This document shows positions 52,101 to 58,591 of a stretch of DNA of 58,591 bases, one piece after another. Each line of letters opens with the position of its first letter. Within the stretch, counting starts at the first letter, position 1. The DNA is taken from the NCBI GenBank assembly GCA_031398055.1, contig JANNMS010000164.1, forward strand, positions 1-58,591. Reading direction: 5' to 3'. Source of the stretch: M3007 sp031398055 (GTDB lineage: Bacteria > Bacteroidota > Bacteroidia > Chitinophagales > Saprospiraceae). The notes beneath the pieces were generated by a model. The model had not been told where the DNA came from, made no database searches, and saw only the letters and a program-made list of their open reading frames with translations. The translations under genes were made by a program, and so were the position numbers.

Positions 52101-52279
52101 TCAACGATCAGGCAAAGTTTGATTTTTTTGGCTTTGCAACCTGTGGGACAAGCAAGTACATGCCAAATGCCAAACAAACGATGATCAATTTTTGGTACAG
52201 CCGAAACCCTGAAAACCCTGTTGAAATCAGTAGATGGTTGAGTGGTTTGCCTACACCTCCACCAACGTATTGCCAATAA
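49157..52279 (+). CDS. Large lipoprotein with C-terminal dihaem cytochrome-like region
   Basis: 1040 residues. Lipobox TIFTLMTC (Cys23) anchors it. Domains, roughly: carboxypeptidase-regulatory-like (LPGVNVSVQDSAGKAVFTTQ, 35-115); PKD/Ig-like (LKAEVVDPEGHPLTYQWVPF, 230-310); a second regulatory-like domain (GIIAGANISINGQSAAVSGA, 320-390); a beta-rich region (KFNRPGAIVKIPKNAIVDSS, 400-550); then a C-terminal part of 300 residues with two haem-c sites, CITCH at 836 and CRTCH at 968, and segments FNAGDLGFWRGMHQKSNG and EYSPLPSGGPPVTKFLVF. An intact CxxCH pair and surface anchoring fit electron transfer. It probably shares a transcript with the tyrosinase gene. Terminator at 52302-52340. Confidence 0.85.
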   Translation: MKKIPAIALLFATAATIFTLMTCETPQPITNTGGAVKGYVFTEVFARDKEVRKEIFLPGVNVSVQDSAGKAVFTTQTELDGSYATSILKQGKYQVCLSKTGFTNICYPVTVDQLSNHPGALKINLGNNDYIFGTVLLKDSVPAFYRSEVFQQDIFTEVFLDKDPAKEKCNVFGEYVLTKTSGKAQVTAISQNAMVTKNIPSTNQVNLTLPNSIPRIRAIAAFNSAGSSIMRTKPNEIITLKAEVVDPEGHPLTYQWVPFGDFPGSVFPNSNTATLQLPNQPGRCVVYLLVTDKFGAYAYQAFDIVSADEKVLFSGTVKEIDGSGIIAGANISINGQSAAVSGASGTFQVSIPQVAGNRYVLNVEKAGYALCSKIFFNDAPNRDYFLVKSTMEEFDPTTDIVITEKQDKYTIFDNNKFNRPGAIVKIPKNAIVDSSGKAVSATVLVSLRAIDLSDRRGLMPGDFGALQNGEQKSLESFGAIDVQIRDKANPITKYRLNGTALAEISIPLPFTIVSSAPASTVLWDYDELDGVWKEVGTLKKAGNFYVGKTNRFSVLNADVAFNDATCLRLLDDPQNPLFPSLLSSDVIDVVLTVPTSTGIPKIVRYDNLTAADLPLVIVRLPANVDVAFQVLKNGLEIVLAGVGSIIGNQIVRTGNPILGPANVNPPFPYSDCKDVYLLPTVTGLGNFNPNTFLSKNGTILSSAADALKYYQLIGAMNTAVVPAPNFDFTQWKINNNIQSGNEDFRAVYFNAGDLGFWRGMHQKSNGSNLAYYVSNFSNDVDAQNNVNQIATVAMEYSPLPSGGPPVTKFLVFNNFGQLQDNADLDGFTAKYIPGLCITCHGGQNLNWSSYANSTNLAADYPLGSANIPKFLPFDVKSFIYSAQPGYTKNDMQVPIRNLNEKVLSTNETVAIREFITSSYGTPFGNNTLNNVPYDESATVNDWNVSVPVPAKGNVVPKDLYLNVVGTSCRTCHIARTNTNLWFNDQAKFDFFGFATCGTSKYMPNAKQTMINFWYSRNPENPVEISRWLSGLPTPPPTYCQ

Positions 52280-52301
52280 TGTTTTTCGCTAAAATTCAAA
52301 T

Positions 52302-52340
52302 AAAAAGAGGCGGTGACCCACAAAGTCACTGCCTCTTTTT
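52302..52340. terminator. Terminator after the tyrosinase-dihaem pair
   Basis: A 16-base stem (one G-T pair; arms 52302-52317 and 52325-52340, core GAGGCGGTGAC) starts with A-run and ends with T-run, so it can work on either strand. It lies 22 bases past the dihaem stop codon. Confidence 0.9.
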
Positions 52341-52427
52341 ATTTCTGCCCCTAATTTTGAAAACCCAAAAGCAACAAAGTCCAAGCCCCGAGCATCCTCA
52401 AATCATTCACAATCAAAATTTTAGCGC

Positions 52428-53822
52428 ATGAAAAACTTGATTTTTACACTCCTTTTTTTCTCTTTTCTCTCCATTTTTTTTGGAAAAGTCCATGCTCAAA
52501 TCATCTCCACAAAATGGCACGGACTCGCTGAGAATGCGCAAACCCAATCAGCAGGCGGCATAATTTTCGGCGATTTTGTCGAAACCAGCAGCGGCGATTT
52601 TTGGGTTTTGAATGGCAATCTTTCTTTATCACAGTATATTTTAAAAACTAACCGGGCAGGCGAGGCCATTTTTCCGCTGAAAAAAATAAAACTGAATCGC
52701 CTTGATGATACCGAAAATAACATTGCAGCCGACCATTCCGGCGGATTGGTTCGGGTTTTTTTGGATAGTTTGTCAAAAACTAAAATTGAAAGGTTCCGCC
52801 CGGATGGCAGTTTGGATTGGGAAATTGAAAACAAAGAAGCAAATTATTCATACGGTAATAATGTGATTTTGAAAGTAAATTCCGAAAACGAAATCCTGCT
52901 TTTTTGTTCAGAAGTTCCGGCTTCGGCGTGGTTCGGCGGCAAGGTTTTTTTGTACGATTTGACAGGAAAATTGCTGGCCATTCGGAAATGGGGAGAAAAA
53001 AATTCAACGGGATTCACGTTGACTGAAATATGCGACGGGAAATTTGCATTGATGAATCGGTATTTTAAAGGTCAGTTCACCATCAAAGTTTACAATTTTA
53101 AAAATGAAAAAGTGGATTCTTTGGTCGTAAAAATGCCGGATTGGGCTTCGAACACCGTTTTCGCATTTTCCAAATTGCAAGCAACCGAGGATGGCGGTTT
53201 TTTAATTTTGCCGGGCTGCTGCGACGTTACCGTCATAAAAGTTGATTTTAAAGGAAAAGTAGAGTTTGTGTGGAAAAAAAATCTTGGAAAAATCAGCGTG
53301 GAAGAATTGCCCGGACGCGGTTTTGTGGTGCGGTGGGATAGTGATGATTTTTATTGGTATCAATTTGGCGGTAACCTCGCCAAACTCTATTTCCTCAGCC
53401 CCACCGGCGAACTTTTGAGCGAAGACAAAATCCGAGGTTTCGCGCCTGCCGACCATTCCAACCCCAATTTTTTGCCCGGTTACACCTTCCGAACTTGGAA
53501 CACGACATGGAAAACCGATGCTTTTGGCCTCAATTTCATGTCCGTTCATTTTCCAACCGACCTGAAAATGGAAGAAAATCGCCTCGAAATTTTTCCAAAT
53601 CCGAGTGCCGATTTGTTTTTTGGAATGAAAACGCAAGCCGTCGGGCTGGTCGCGGTGGAAGTTTTTTCGGAAAATGGGCAGTTGGTTTTTACCCAAAATT
53701 TACAGAAAACGGTGGAGTTCGAGACGTTTTTTTTGTCGAAACCGGATTTGCCGACGGGGACATTTTTTGTCTCAGCGAGGTTGGGCGAGGTGGTTTTTTC
53801 GGGGAAATGGGTGAAAATTTGA
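52428..53822 (+). CDS. T9SS-sorted surface protein, shorter paralogue
   Basis: 464 residues with a signal peptide (FLSIFFGKVHAQ) and a C-terminal sorting domain (LEIFPNPSADLFFGMKTQAV ... VFSGKWVKI). The middle is beta-rich with propeller-like units (SSGDFWVLNGNLSLSQYILK; EDGGFLILPGCCDVTVIKVD). It aligns by eye to the next gene: both open QIISTKWHGLAEN / QNISATWYGEKEN, share SNPNFLPGYTFRTWNT / SNPNFMENYTYSGWSG, and end GKWVKI. Function unknown. It is likely a tandem duplicate with part of the repeat array lost. Confidence 0.82.
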   Translation: MKNLIFTLLFFSFLSIFFGKVHAQIISTKWHGLAENAQTQSAGGIIFGDFVETSSGDFWVLNGNLSLSQYILKTNRAGEAIFPLKKIKLNRLDDTENNIAADHSGGLVRVFLDSLSKTKIERFRPDGSLDWEIENKEANYSYGNNVILKVNSENEILLFCSEVPASAWFGGKVFLYDLTGKLLAIRKWGEKNSTGFTLTEICDGKFALMNRYFKGQFTIKVYNFKNEKVDSLVVKMPDWASNTVFAFSKLQATEDGGFLILPGCCDVTVIKVDFKGKVEFVWKKNLGKISVEELPGRGFVVRWDSDDFYWYQFGGNLAKLYFLSPTGELLSEDKIRGFAPADHSNPNFLPGYTFRTWNTTWKTDAFGLNFMSVHFPTDLKMEENRLEIFPNPSADLFFGMKTQAVGLVAVEVFSENGQLVFTQNLQKTVEFETFFLSKPDLPTGTFFVSARLGEVVFSGKWVKI

Positions 53823-53913
53823 CCTCGAAAAATGATTGAAACCCCAATCAAAATGCAGCACAACCGCCCACTTTCACATCTTCAATTTATCTTTTCACCT
53901 AAAAAAATCACCC

Positions 53914-56442
53914 ATGCAAAATCCAATTTTACTCGCCATTTTCCTGATTCTCAATCAATTAGCCTTTGCCCAAAACATCTCCGCAACTTGGTACGGCGAA
54001 AAAGAAAATCCCAACGACATCGCCAATCGAATGGCCAAAACGTCCGACGGCGGCTTCGTTATCACCGGAAAAACGTCGCCCTCGCCCGACCAAAAATTCG
54101 ATGCTTTTTTGTTGAAAACGGACTCCACCGGAAAAATGCTTTGGCAAAAAACTTTCGGCAGCACGGACAACGAAGAAGGTTTGGACGTGTTGGCTTTGCC
54201 CGACGGCAGCATCGTTTTTTGCGGGTACACCGAAAATCAGGAGGCGTGCAAATCGCAGGGTTTCGTGGTCAAAACCGATTCGGAGGGCAATCAAATTTGG
54301 AGTTTCGTGCTCGATAACTTTGAGTATCAACAAGTTAGTTGTCTTGCAGCGACGGCAGATGGCGGGTTGCTTTTTGGCGGCAGTCAACTTTCAGACAGGT
54401 GGCAATCGTTTTGTGGAAAAATTGACTCGACTGGGAATTTGCTTTTTCAGCACCTTTTTTCATATCAAATAAATGAAAAAGCCGTGCAAATTTTTGAGTC
54501 TAAAAATAATTCGCCAATTTTATTTGTCGAAGTTCAAAATGCCGCAGCACATTCGTTGTTCGAGTATTTATTGGATGGAAATGAGATTTGGCATTATAAA
54601 TACGAAGATCCGTTTGGGCAAATCCAAGCACCAAAAACCACTGTTTTCAAAAATAAGTCCGGCGATATTTGGTTGGCATCGTTGATTGACAATGAAAATT
54701 GTATTGTTTTTAATTTGGATAAAAATCAAACCGACACCTTGCACGGCAACTTTTTTTATGCTGATTTTCTGCAATTTCAAGACGACTCGCTCGATATTTT
54801 TATAAAGTCTGCCGCAAATTCTTTCAAAACCGAACACTGGATTTACGACGGTGATACTTTTGAAAAAGGGTCGCTTGTCGGCAGCACTTGGGATAGTTAT
54901 GGAAGCAATTCCATTCAATCACTGCCGATTTTCGAAGGGAAAATAGTGGTTTTGAAAGCCATTTCGCGCCTTTCTGAGTCGCCAGATAAAGATTTTTCAC
55001 TCACTCAAATTCGGTTGCAATCCAACGAAACGTCCCCCGATTGGAATGAGTTTTTCGGAAAATCGGGGGCGATTTACGATGAATTTGTAATTGCCAGAAG
55101 TCGTCAGCCAAACGGGCGACATTTGATTTTGGTTGGCGGCAATCCAGTTTCGACTTTCGGTTATCCGCAATTCCAAACGAAGGTTTCCATTTGGTTGGCC
55201 GACGGAACGGGCAAAATTTTGTCGAAAAATGAAAACGCCCTTCATTTTCCCGGATCATTTTTTGGCAACACTTTTTCCATCATTGATATTAAACCGATGC
55301 TTGGCGGCGGCTTGGCTTTGCTCCTTTTGGATTGGAATTCGAGTGGTGCGATTTATGTGGTTAAAATTCATTCGAAGGGATATGTTGAAAGCCAAATTCG
55401 CCTTGAAATCTTGGATAACTGGTATAATTTGGAGGAATTGCTCCTTCGCCCGGATGGTGGTTTTGCCGTGGTTTTGACCAAAAGTTTTGGCTCTCGCCAG
55501 TCATTTTACCTGTTCGATGCTGCTGGAAAATTGGCCGGGCTGCGGCGAATTGGTCAGGAATCTGACCGAATCCAAGCTTTTGCTACCGCCTTGGACGGCA
55601 CTTTTGTGGCCTTTGGTTTAGAAACTGGGACGGCCAATTTTAAATACCTTTTTTTGAAAACCGATGGTTTTTGGGGCGAAAGTCAGCGGGTGGTGAATGC
55701 TTCGGGTTTGGACCAACCCCCGTTTTTTGCGCCTGGAAAATCAATTTTAATGCCTACTTCCGATGGCGGATTTTTGGCCGCTGCACCGGACGGCTGGTTT
55801 TTTGGCGGCAAATTTTTGGTGATAAAATTTGATAAAAATGGAGCAGTTCAGTGGACAACAAGCCTTGAATTAGGGAACAATGCCAATGATTTTTCAATCT
55901 CCGAAATTCCTGGACGTGGGTATTTGGTGGAAAGTTTTATGGGTTATTTTACAGATGCTGTACCGCTTTGCGAAACTGAAAAAGATACCAAAATTGCCAT
56001 TCAATTCATTGATTATCAAGGAAAAACAACAGACCAAAATATCATCAACCTGTTCCCGGAAGTCGTCCAATCCAACCCAAATTTTATGGAAAATTACACC
56101 TATTCCGGTTGGTCGGGTGTCTTGCACGGCGTGACCCGCGACCTTGTTTTTGTGCAGGCCGAAACTGCCCGAAACCCAAATTCTTTGCCTGCCGAAAATT
56201 TGGAAATTTATCCAAACCCATCGAACAATGAATTGGCAATGGCTTTTTCCAATCCGTTTTTAGGAAAAATCGGGGTTGAAATTTTTACCGCCGCCGGGCA
56301 ACTCGTCCATCAGTTTTCGAGTGAAAAAACAGGCGAAGCTTGGTATTTTCAAATGTCCGATCCGCATTTTCGGCAGGGCGCGTATTTGATCCGGGTGCGA
56401 GCGGGCGCGGATGTTTTTTGTGGAAAATGGGTGAAAATTTGA
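53914..56442 (+). CDS. T9SS-sorted surface protein, longer paralogue
   Basis: 842 residues from the ATG at 53914, which opens a signal peptide (PILLAIFLILNQLAFAQ). The N-terminal half has several propeller-type repeats with the pattern DGGFVITG...DAFLLKTDSTGKMLWQKTFG (delta-60-like), then further beta repeats, and a C-terminal sorting domain (LEIYPNPSNNELAMAFSNPF ... FCGKWVKI). No catalytic motif. The frame is open 26 codons further upstream, which would overlap the end of the previous gene's spacer; the signal peptide argues against it. It is paralogous to 52428-53822 and 91 bases from it. Confidence 0.84.
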   Translation: MQNPILLAIFLILNQLAFAQNISATWYGEKENPNDIANRMAKTSDGGFVITGKTSPSPDQKFDAFLLKTDSTGKMLWQKTFGSTDNEEGLDVLALPDGSIVFCGYTENQEACKSQGFVVKTDSEGNQIWSFVLDNFEYQQVSCLAATADGGLLFGGSQLSDRWQSFCGKIDSTGNLLFQHLFSYQINEKAVQIFESKNNSPILFVEVQNAAAHSLFEYLLDGNEIWHYKYEDPFGQIQAPKTTVFKNKSGDIWLASLIDNENCIVFNLDKNQTDTLHGNFFYADFLQFQDDSLDIFIKSAANSFKTEHWIYDGDTFEKGSLVGSTWDSYGSNSIQSLPIFEGKIVVLKAISRLSESPDKDFSLTQIRLQSNETSPDWNEFFGKSGAIYDEFVIARSRQPNGRHLILVGGNPVSTFGYPQFQTKVSIWLADGTGKILSKNENALHFPGSFFGNTFSIIDIKPMLGGGLALLLLDWNSSGAIYVVKIHSKGYVESQIRLEILDNWYNLEELLLRPDGGFAVVLTKSFGSRQSFYLFDAAGKLAGLRRIGQESDRIQAFATALDGTFVAFGLETGTANFKYLFLKTDGFWGESQRVVNASGLDQPPFFAPGKSILMPTSDGGFLAAAPDGWFFGGKFLVIKFDKNGAVQWTTSLELGNNANDFSISEIPGRGYLVESFMGYFTDAVPLCETEKDTKIAIQFIDYQGKTTDQNIINLFPEVVQSNPNFMENYTYSGWSGVLHGVTRDLVFVQAETARNPNSLPAENLEIYPNPSNNELAMAFSNPFLGKIGVEIFTAAGQLVHQFSSEKTGEAWYFQMSDPHFRQGAYLIRVRAGADVFCGKWVKI

Positions 56443-56607
56443 CAGATTTTTTAAAATTTTGGAGGCGACACGTCGTCAATTTTGGAAAGGAAAATTTGAT
56501 ACATTGAACAAAATTTTGAAGTTTTTGGAGCGCGGAGATGTTTCGGTTTTTTAAAAACCGTAATTTTTTTCTGTCGGCAAAAAGTCTTTTTTAAAATTCT
56601 AAAAAAT

Positions 56608-56636
56608 TGACTCCCAATCAGTTAGACTATTTTCGC
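56608..56636 (+). promoter_or_regulatory. Promoter candidate for the OmpA-like gene
   Basis: TTG at 56608-56610, an 18-base spacer and TATTTTCG at 56629-56636 match the Bacteroidota pattern with one base off in the -7 element. It lies about 70 bases before the ATG. Confidence 0.4.
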
Positions 56637-56707
56637 CGCTGTTTCGACCCAGCCAAAACCACGCTTGGTATCTTTTTTGTCTTAATGTTTCCAAACCGAT
56701 TACTTCA

Positions 56708-58483
56708 ATGTTTAAGCAAAATTTAATCCTCTGGGCAGTGCTCCTGATGAGCCTTCCCATGAACGCGCAGAACAAGGAATTCCCAAATGCCATTCATGCC
56801 AAAATTAATCTTGTGGATTACGGTGCTTTGTACAACGGCACGACGCGGGTCAGTCAAGGTTTTGAATTTGGATATTTCCGAAATATCGCCCCGTTTTTGA
56901 ACGCCGGCGTGCCGATCAAAATGGCCGTTGCCAAATTGCCGCTCGAAACCGACAACCGGGTCACCACGAGTTTCGACCTCATTTTTCACCTCGAAAATAT
57001 CCGTGAGACGGCTAAAATTTCGCCCTACCTTTTTGGTGGGGGGGGTGTTTTTATTGAAAATTTCAAAAAAAAGGACATCCATTTTCCGTTCGGCGCGGGC
57101 ATTAATTTTCGAATTTCAAAATTTGCCTTCATCAATTTGCAGGGCGAATTCCGAAAAGCAATGGCAGATAATCGCGATAATGTGCAGTTTGGGGCAGGTT
57201 TTGTCTATCTTTTGCACAAATCAGAACCCGTTTTCGTCGCACCGCCCCCGCCGTTGGACACCGACAAGGATAGTATTCCTGACCTCGTTGACCGCTGCCC
57301 GGACAAATTTGGCCCAGCCTCGGCACTCGGCTGTCCCGACTCCGACGGCGATGGTTTGGGCGATGTCGAAGACCAATGTCCCACCGAAAAAGGGCCTTTG
57401 GAAACGCTCGGCTGCCCCGATTCCGACAACGATGGACTCGCCGATCGTGAGGATAAATGCCCAACCGAACCCGGCCCGATCGATGGTTGTCCCGACACGG
57501 ATAAAGATGGTTTTGCAAATGCAAACGATGAATGCCCGGACGTCGCCGGTCGCTGGAATGGCTGCCCGGACACCGATTTCGACGGCGTGCCCGACAAAGA
57601 TGACCTCTGCCCGACCGACCCCGGCAAGCCAGAAAACAAAGGTTGCCCGGAGAAAAAAGATGCCGACGGTGATGGTTTTGACGATGCCGATGATAAATGT
57701 CCAGATGTCGCTGGAATTTTGAACGGCTGCCCGGACAAAGATTCCGATGGCGTGGCCGATGGCGATGATGCCTGCCCGGACACCGCCGGAAAATTAAAAG
57801 GTTGCCCGGACACCGATGAGGATGGCGTGGCCGACAAAGATGACCCGTGTCCGACGGTTGCCGGAAAAACCAACGGTTGCCCCGACACCGATGAAGATGG
57901 CTTGGCCGATAAAGACGACCCGTGCCCGACGACCGCTGGAAAAATCAACGGTTGCCCCGACGGCGATGACGACGGCGTGGCCGACAAAGACGATCCGTGC
58001 CCGACCGTTGCCGGAAAATTTGGCGGCTGCCCAGACACCGACGGCGATGGCGTGGCCGATAATTTGGACAAATGCCCCACTTCGCCCGGCACCGAAAAAG
58101 ACCTCGGCTGCCCAGAAATCAAACAAGAAACAAAGGAAAAACTGGCTTTTGCCACCAAAAACGTACAGTTCGAAACTGGAAAAGCCACTTTGAAAATGGA
58201 ATCCTACGCCATTTTGGACGAACTTTTCAACATTTTAAAACAGTATCCTGACTACAAATTGTCGATTTCCGGCCACACCGACGACGTGGGAAATGACGAA
58301 ATCAACCTGCAACTTTCATCGGCGCGGGCGAAGGCTTGCCAGGATTATATGCTTTTTCGCGGGGTAAATCCTGCGCGTTTGCGAGCTGCGGGTTTTGGAG
58401 AATCGCGCCCGATTGCTGCAAATACCAACAACGCAGGGCGGGAAATGAACCGGCGGGTGGAGTTTGAATTGGTGGTTTTTTAA
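56708..58483 (+). CDS. OmpA-family protein with thrombospondin-3-type calcium repeats
   Basis: 591 residues: signal peptide (LWAVLLMSLPMNAQ), an outer-membrane barrel domain (about 25-185, e.g. YFRNIAPFLNAGVPIKMA), 11 tandem calcium-binding repeats of the form DTDGDGVADxxDxCP (about 190-470), and a C-terminal OmpA peptidoglycan-binding domain (VQFETGKATLKMESYAILDE, SISGHTDDVGNDEINLQLSS, RLRAAGFGESRP, GREMNRRVEFEL). It would tie the outer membrane to the wall. A tract of 8 G bases (57038-57045) lies in the barrel-coding part. A period-7 array begins at the base after its stop codon. Confidence 0.94.
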   Translation: MFKQNLILWAVLLMSLPMNAQNKEFPNAIHAKINLVDYGALYNGTTRVSQGFEFGYFRNIAPFLNAGVPIKMAVAKLPLETDNRVTTSFDLIFHLENIRETAKISPYLFGGGGVFIENFKKKDIHFPFGAGINFRISKFAFINLQGEFRKAMADNRDNVQFGAGFVYLLHKSEPVFVAPPPPLDTDKDSIPDLVDRCPDKFGPASALGCPDSDGDGLGDVEDQCPTEKGPLETLGCPDSDNDGLADREDKCPTEPGPIDGCPDTDKDGFANANDECPDVAGRWNGCPDTDFDGVPDKDDLCPTDPGKPENKGCPEKKDADGDGFDDADDKCPDVAGILNGCPDKDSDGVADGDDACPDTAGKLKGCPDTDEDGVADKDDPCPTVAGKTNGCPDTDEDGLADKDDPCPTTAGKINGCPDGDDDGVADKDDPCPTVAGKFGGCPDTDGDGVADNLDKCPTSPGTEKDLGCPEIKQETKEKLAFATKNVQFETGKATLKMESYAILDELFNILKQYPDYKLSISGHTDDVGNDEINLQLSSARAKACQDYMLFRGVNPARLRAAGFGESRPIAANTNNAGREMNRRVEFELVVF

Positions 58484-58591
58484 CTATGAACTATGAACTA
58501 TGAACCATGAACCATGAACTATGAACCATGAACTATGAACTATGAACTATAAATTTTTAGGGTTAACCGTTCATAGTTCATAGTTCATAGT
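58484..58591. repeat. Inverted pair of period-7 arrays (TATGAAC) after the OmpA gene
   Basis: About ten units of TATGAAC or CATGAAC run from the base next to the stop codon to about 58553. After a short spacer the inverse GTTCATA units run to the window edge, where the element is cut off. The unit is the same as at 27301-27395. Confidence 0.9.

Noticed and set aside
58484..58591. Short tandem repeats as a CRISPR array
   Set aside because: The units are 7 bases without spacers, and no cas gene is in the window. The same holds for the other period-7 arrays.
1..58591. tRNA or rRNA genes
   Set aside because: I looked for tRNA arm motifs such as GGTTCGAATCC and for conserved rRNA segments on both strands. 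The only similar strings fall inside clear coding genes, such as dnaA near 36055.

Overview
The window comes from a member of the Bacteroidota, most likely close to Saprospiraceae. The evidence is a SusC/SusD outer-membrane pair, five large secreted proteins with C-terminal type IX secretion (T9SS) sorting domains, an HU-CCDC81/SPOR protein, DUF3467, many lipoproteins, and promoters of the TTTG-N18-TAnnTTTG type. I annotate 43 protein genes and see no rRNA, tRNA, transposase or CRISPR array. Where the longest reading frame began at a TTG or ran into repeat DNA, I moved the start to the first ATG in front of a recognisable domain or signal peptide.

Layout. 0-3 kb (minus): nadC and two outer-membrane beta-barrel proteins. 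3-6.5 kb (minus): a TolC / HlyD / ABC-ATPase efflux operon with no permease. 6.6-9 kb: a Uma2-like nuclease-fold protein, a cupin, and a minus-strand set of a small protein, an HNH nuclease and a GNAT acetyltransferase. 9-13 kb: a lone RND pump, a membrane protein and a lipoprotein. 13.4-16 kb (minus): a T9SS metzincin protease whose 5' end holds an 11-base C tract, followed by a lipoprotein. 16-24 kb (plus): pdxJ, susC-susD, a coiled-coil lipoprotein and a GH130 enzyme. 24-36 kb (minus): lepB, an unrecognised 471-residue protein, rpsP with a very long tail, a GT2 glycosyltransferase, a 1343-residue multidomain T9SS protein, a GNAT protein and dnaA. Then comes an 862-base AT-rich gap. 37-46 kb: an IscA-type Fe-S protein, alkaline phosphatase, polyphosphate-glucokinase-like kinase, a C1 peptidase, a short TolC-like protein, the HU/SPOR protein, DUF3467 and an acyl-CoA dehydrogenase. 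46-58.5 kb (plus): a T9SS tyrosinase-type copper protein, a 1040-residue lipoprotein with two CxxCH haem motifs, two paralogous T9SS proteins and an OmpA protein with 11 calcium-binding thrombospondin-3-type repeats.

Two things stand out. First, a candidate surface redox module: the tyrosinase-like T9SS protein keeps all six copper histidines and lies directly upstream of the dihaem lipoprotein. I know of no described system built from this pair. Second, the intergenic DNA is unusually structured. Degenerate period-7 arrays sit directly against start and stop codons, often as inverted pairs, and in several cases the array or a palindrome supplies the stop codon or the last codons of the gene. 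Alongside them are long perfect inverted repeats (arms of 40, 35, 28, 24 and 21 bases), some recurring at several loci. A third lead is the C11 tract at the start of the metzincin gene, which puts the best ATG out of frame by one base and looks like a phase-variation switch or a sequencing error.
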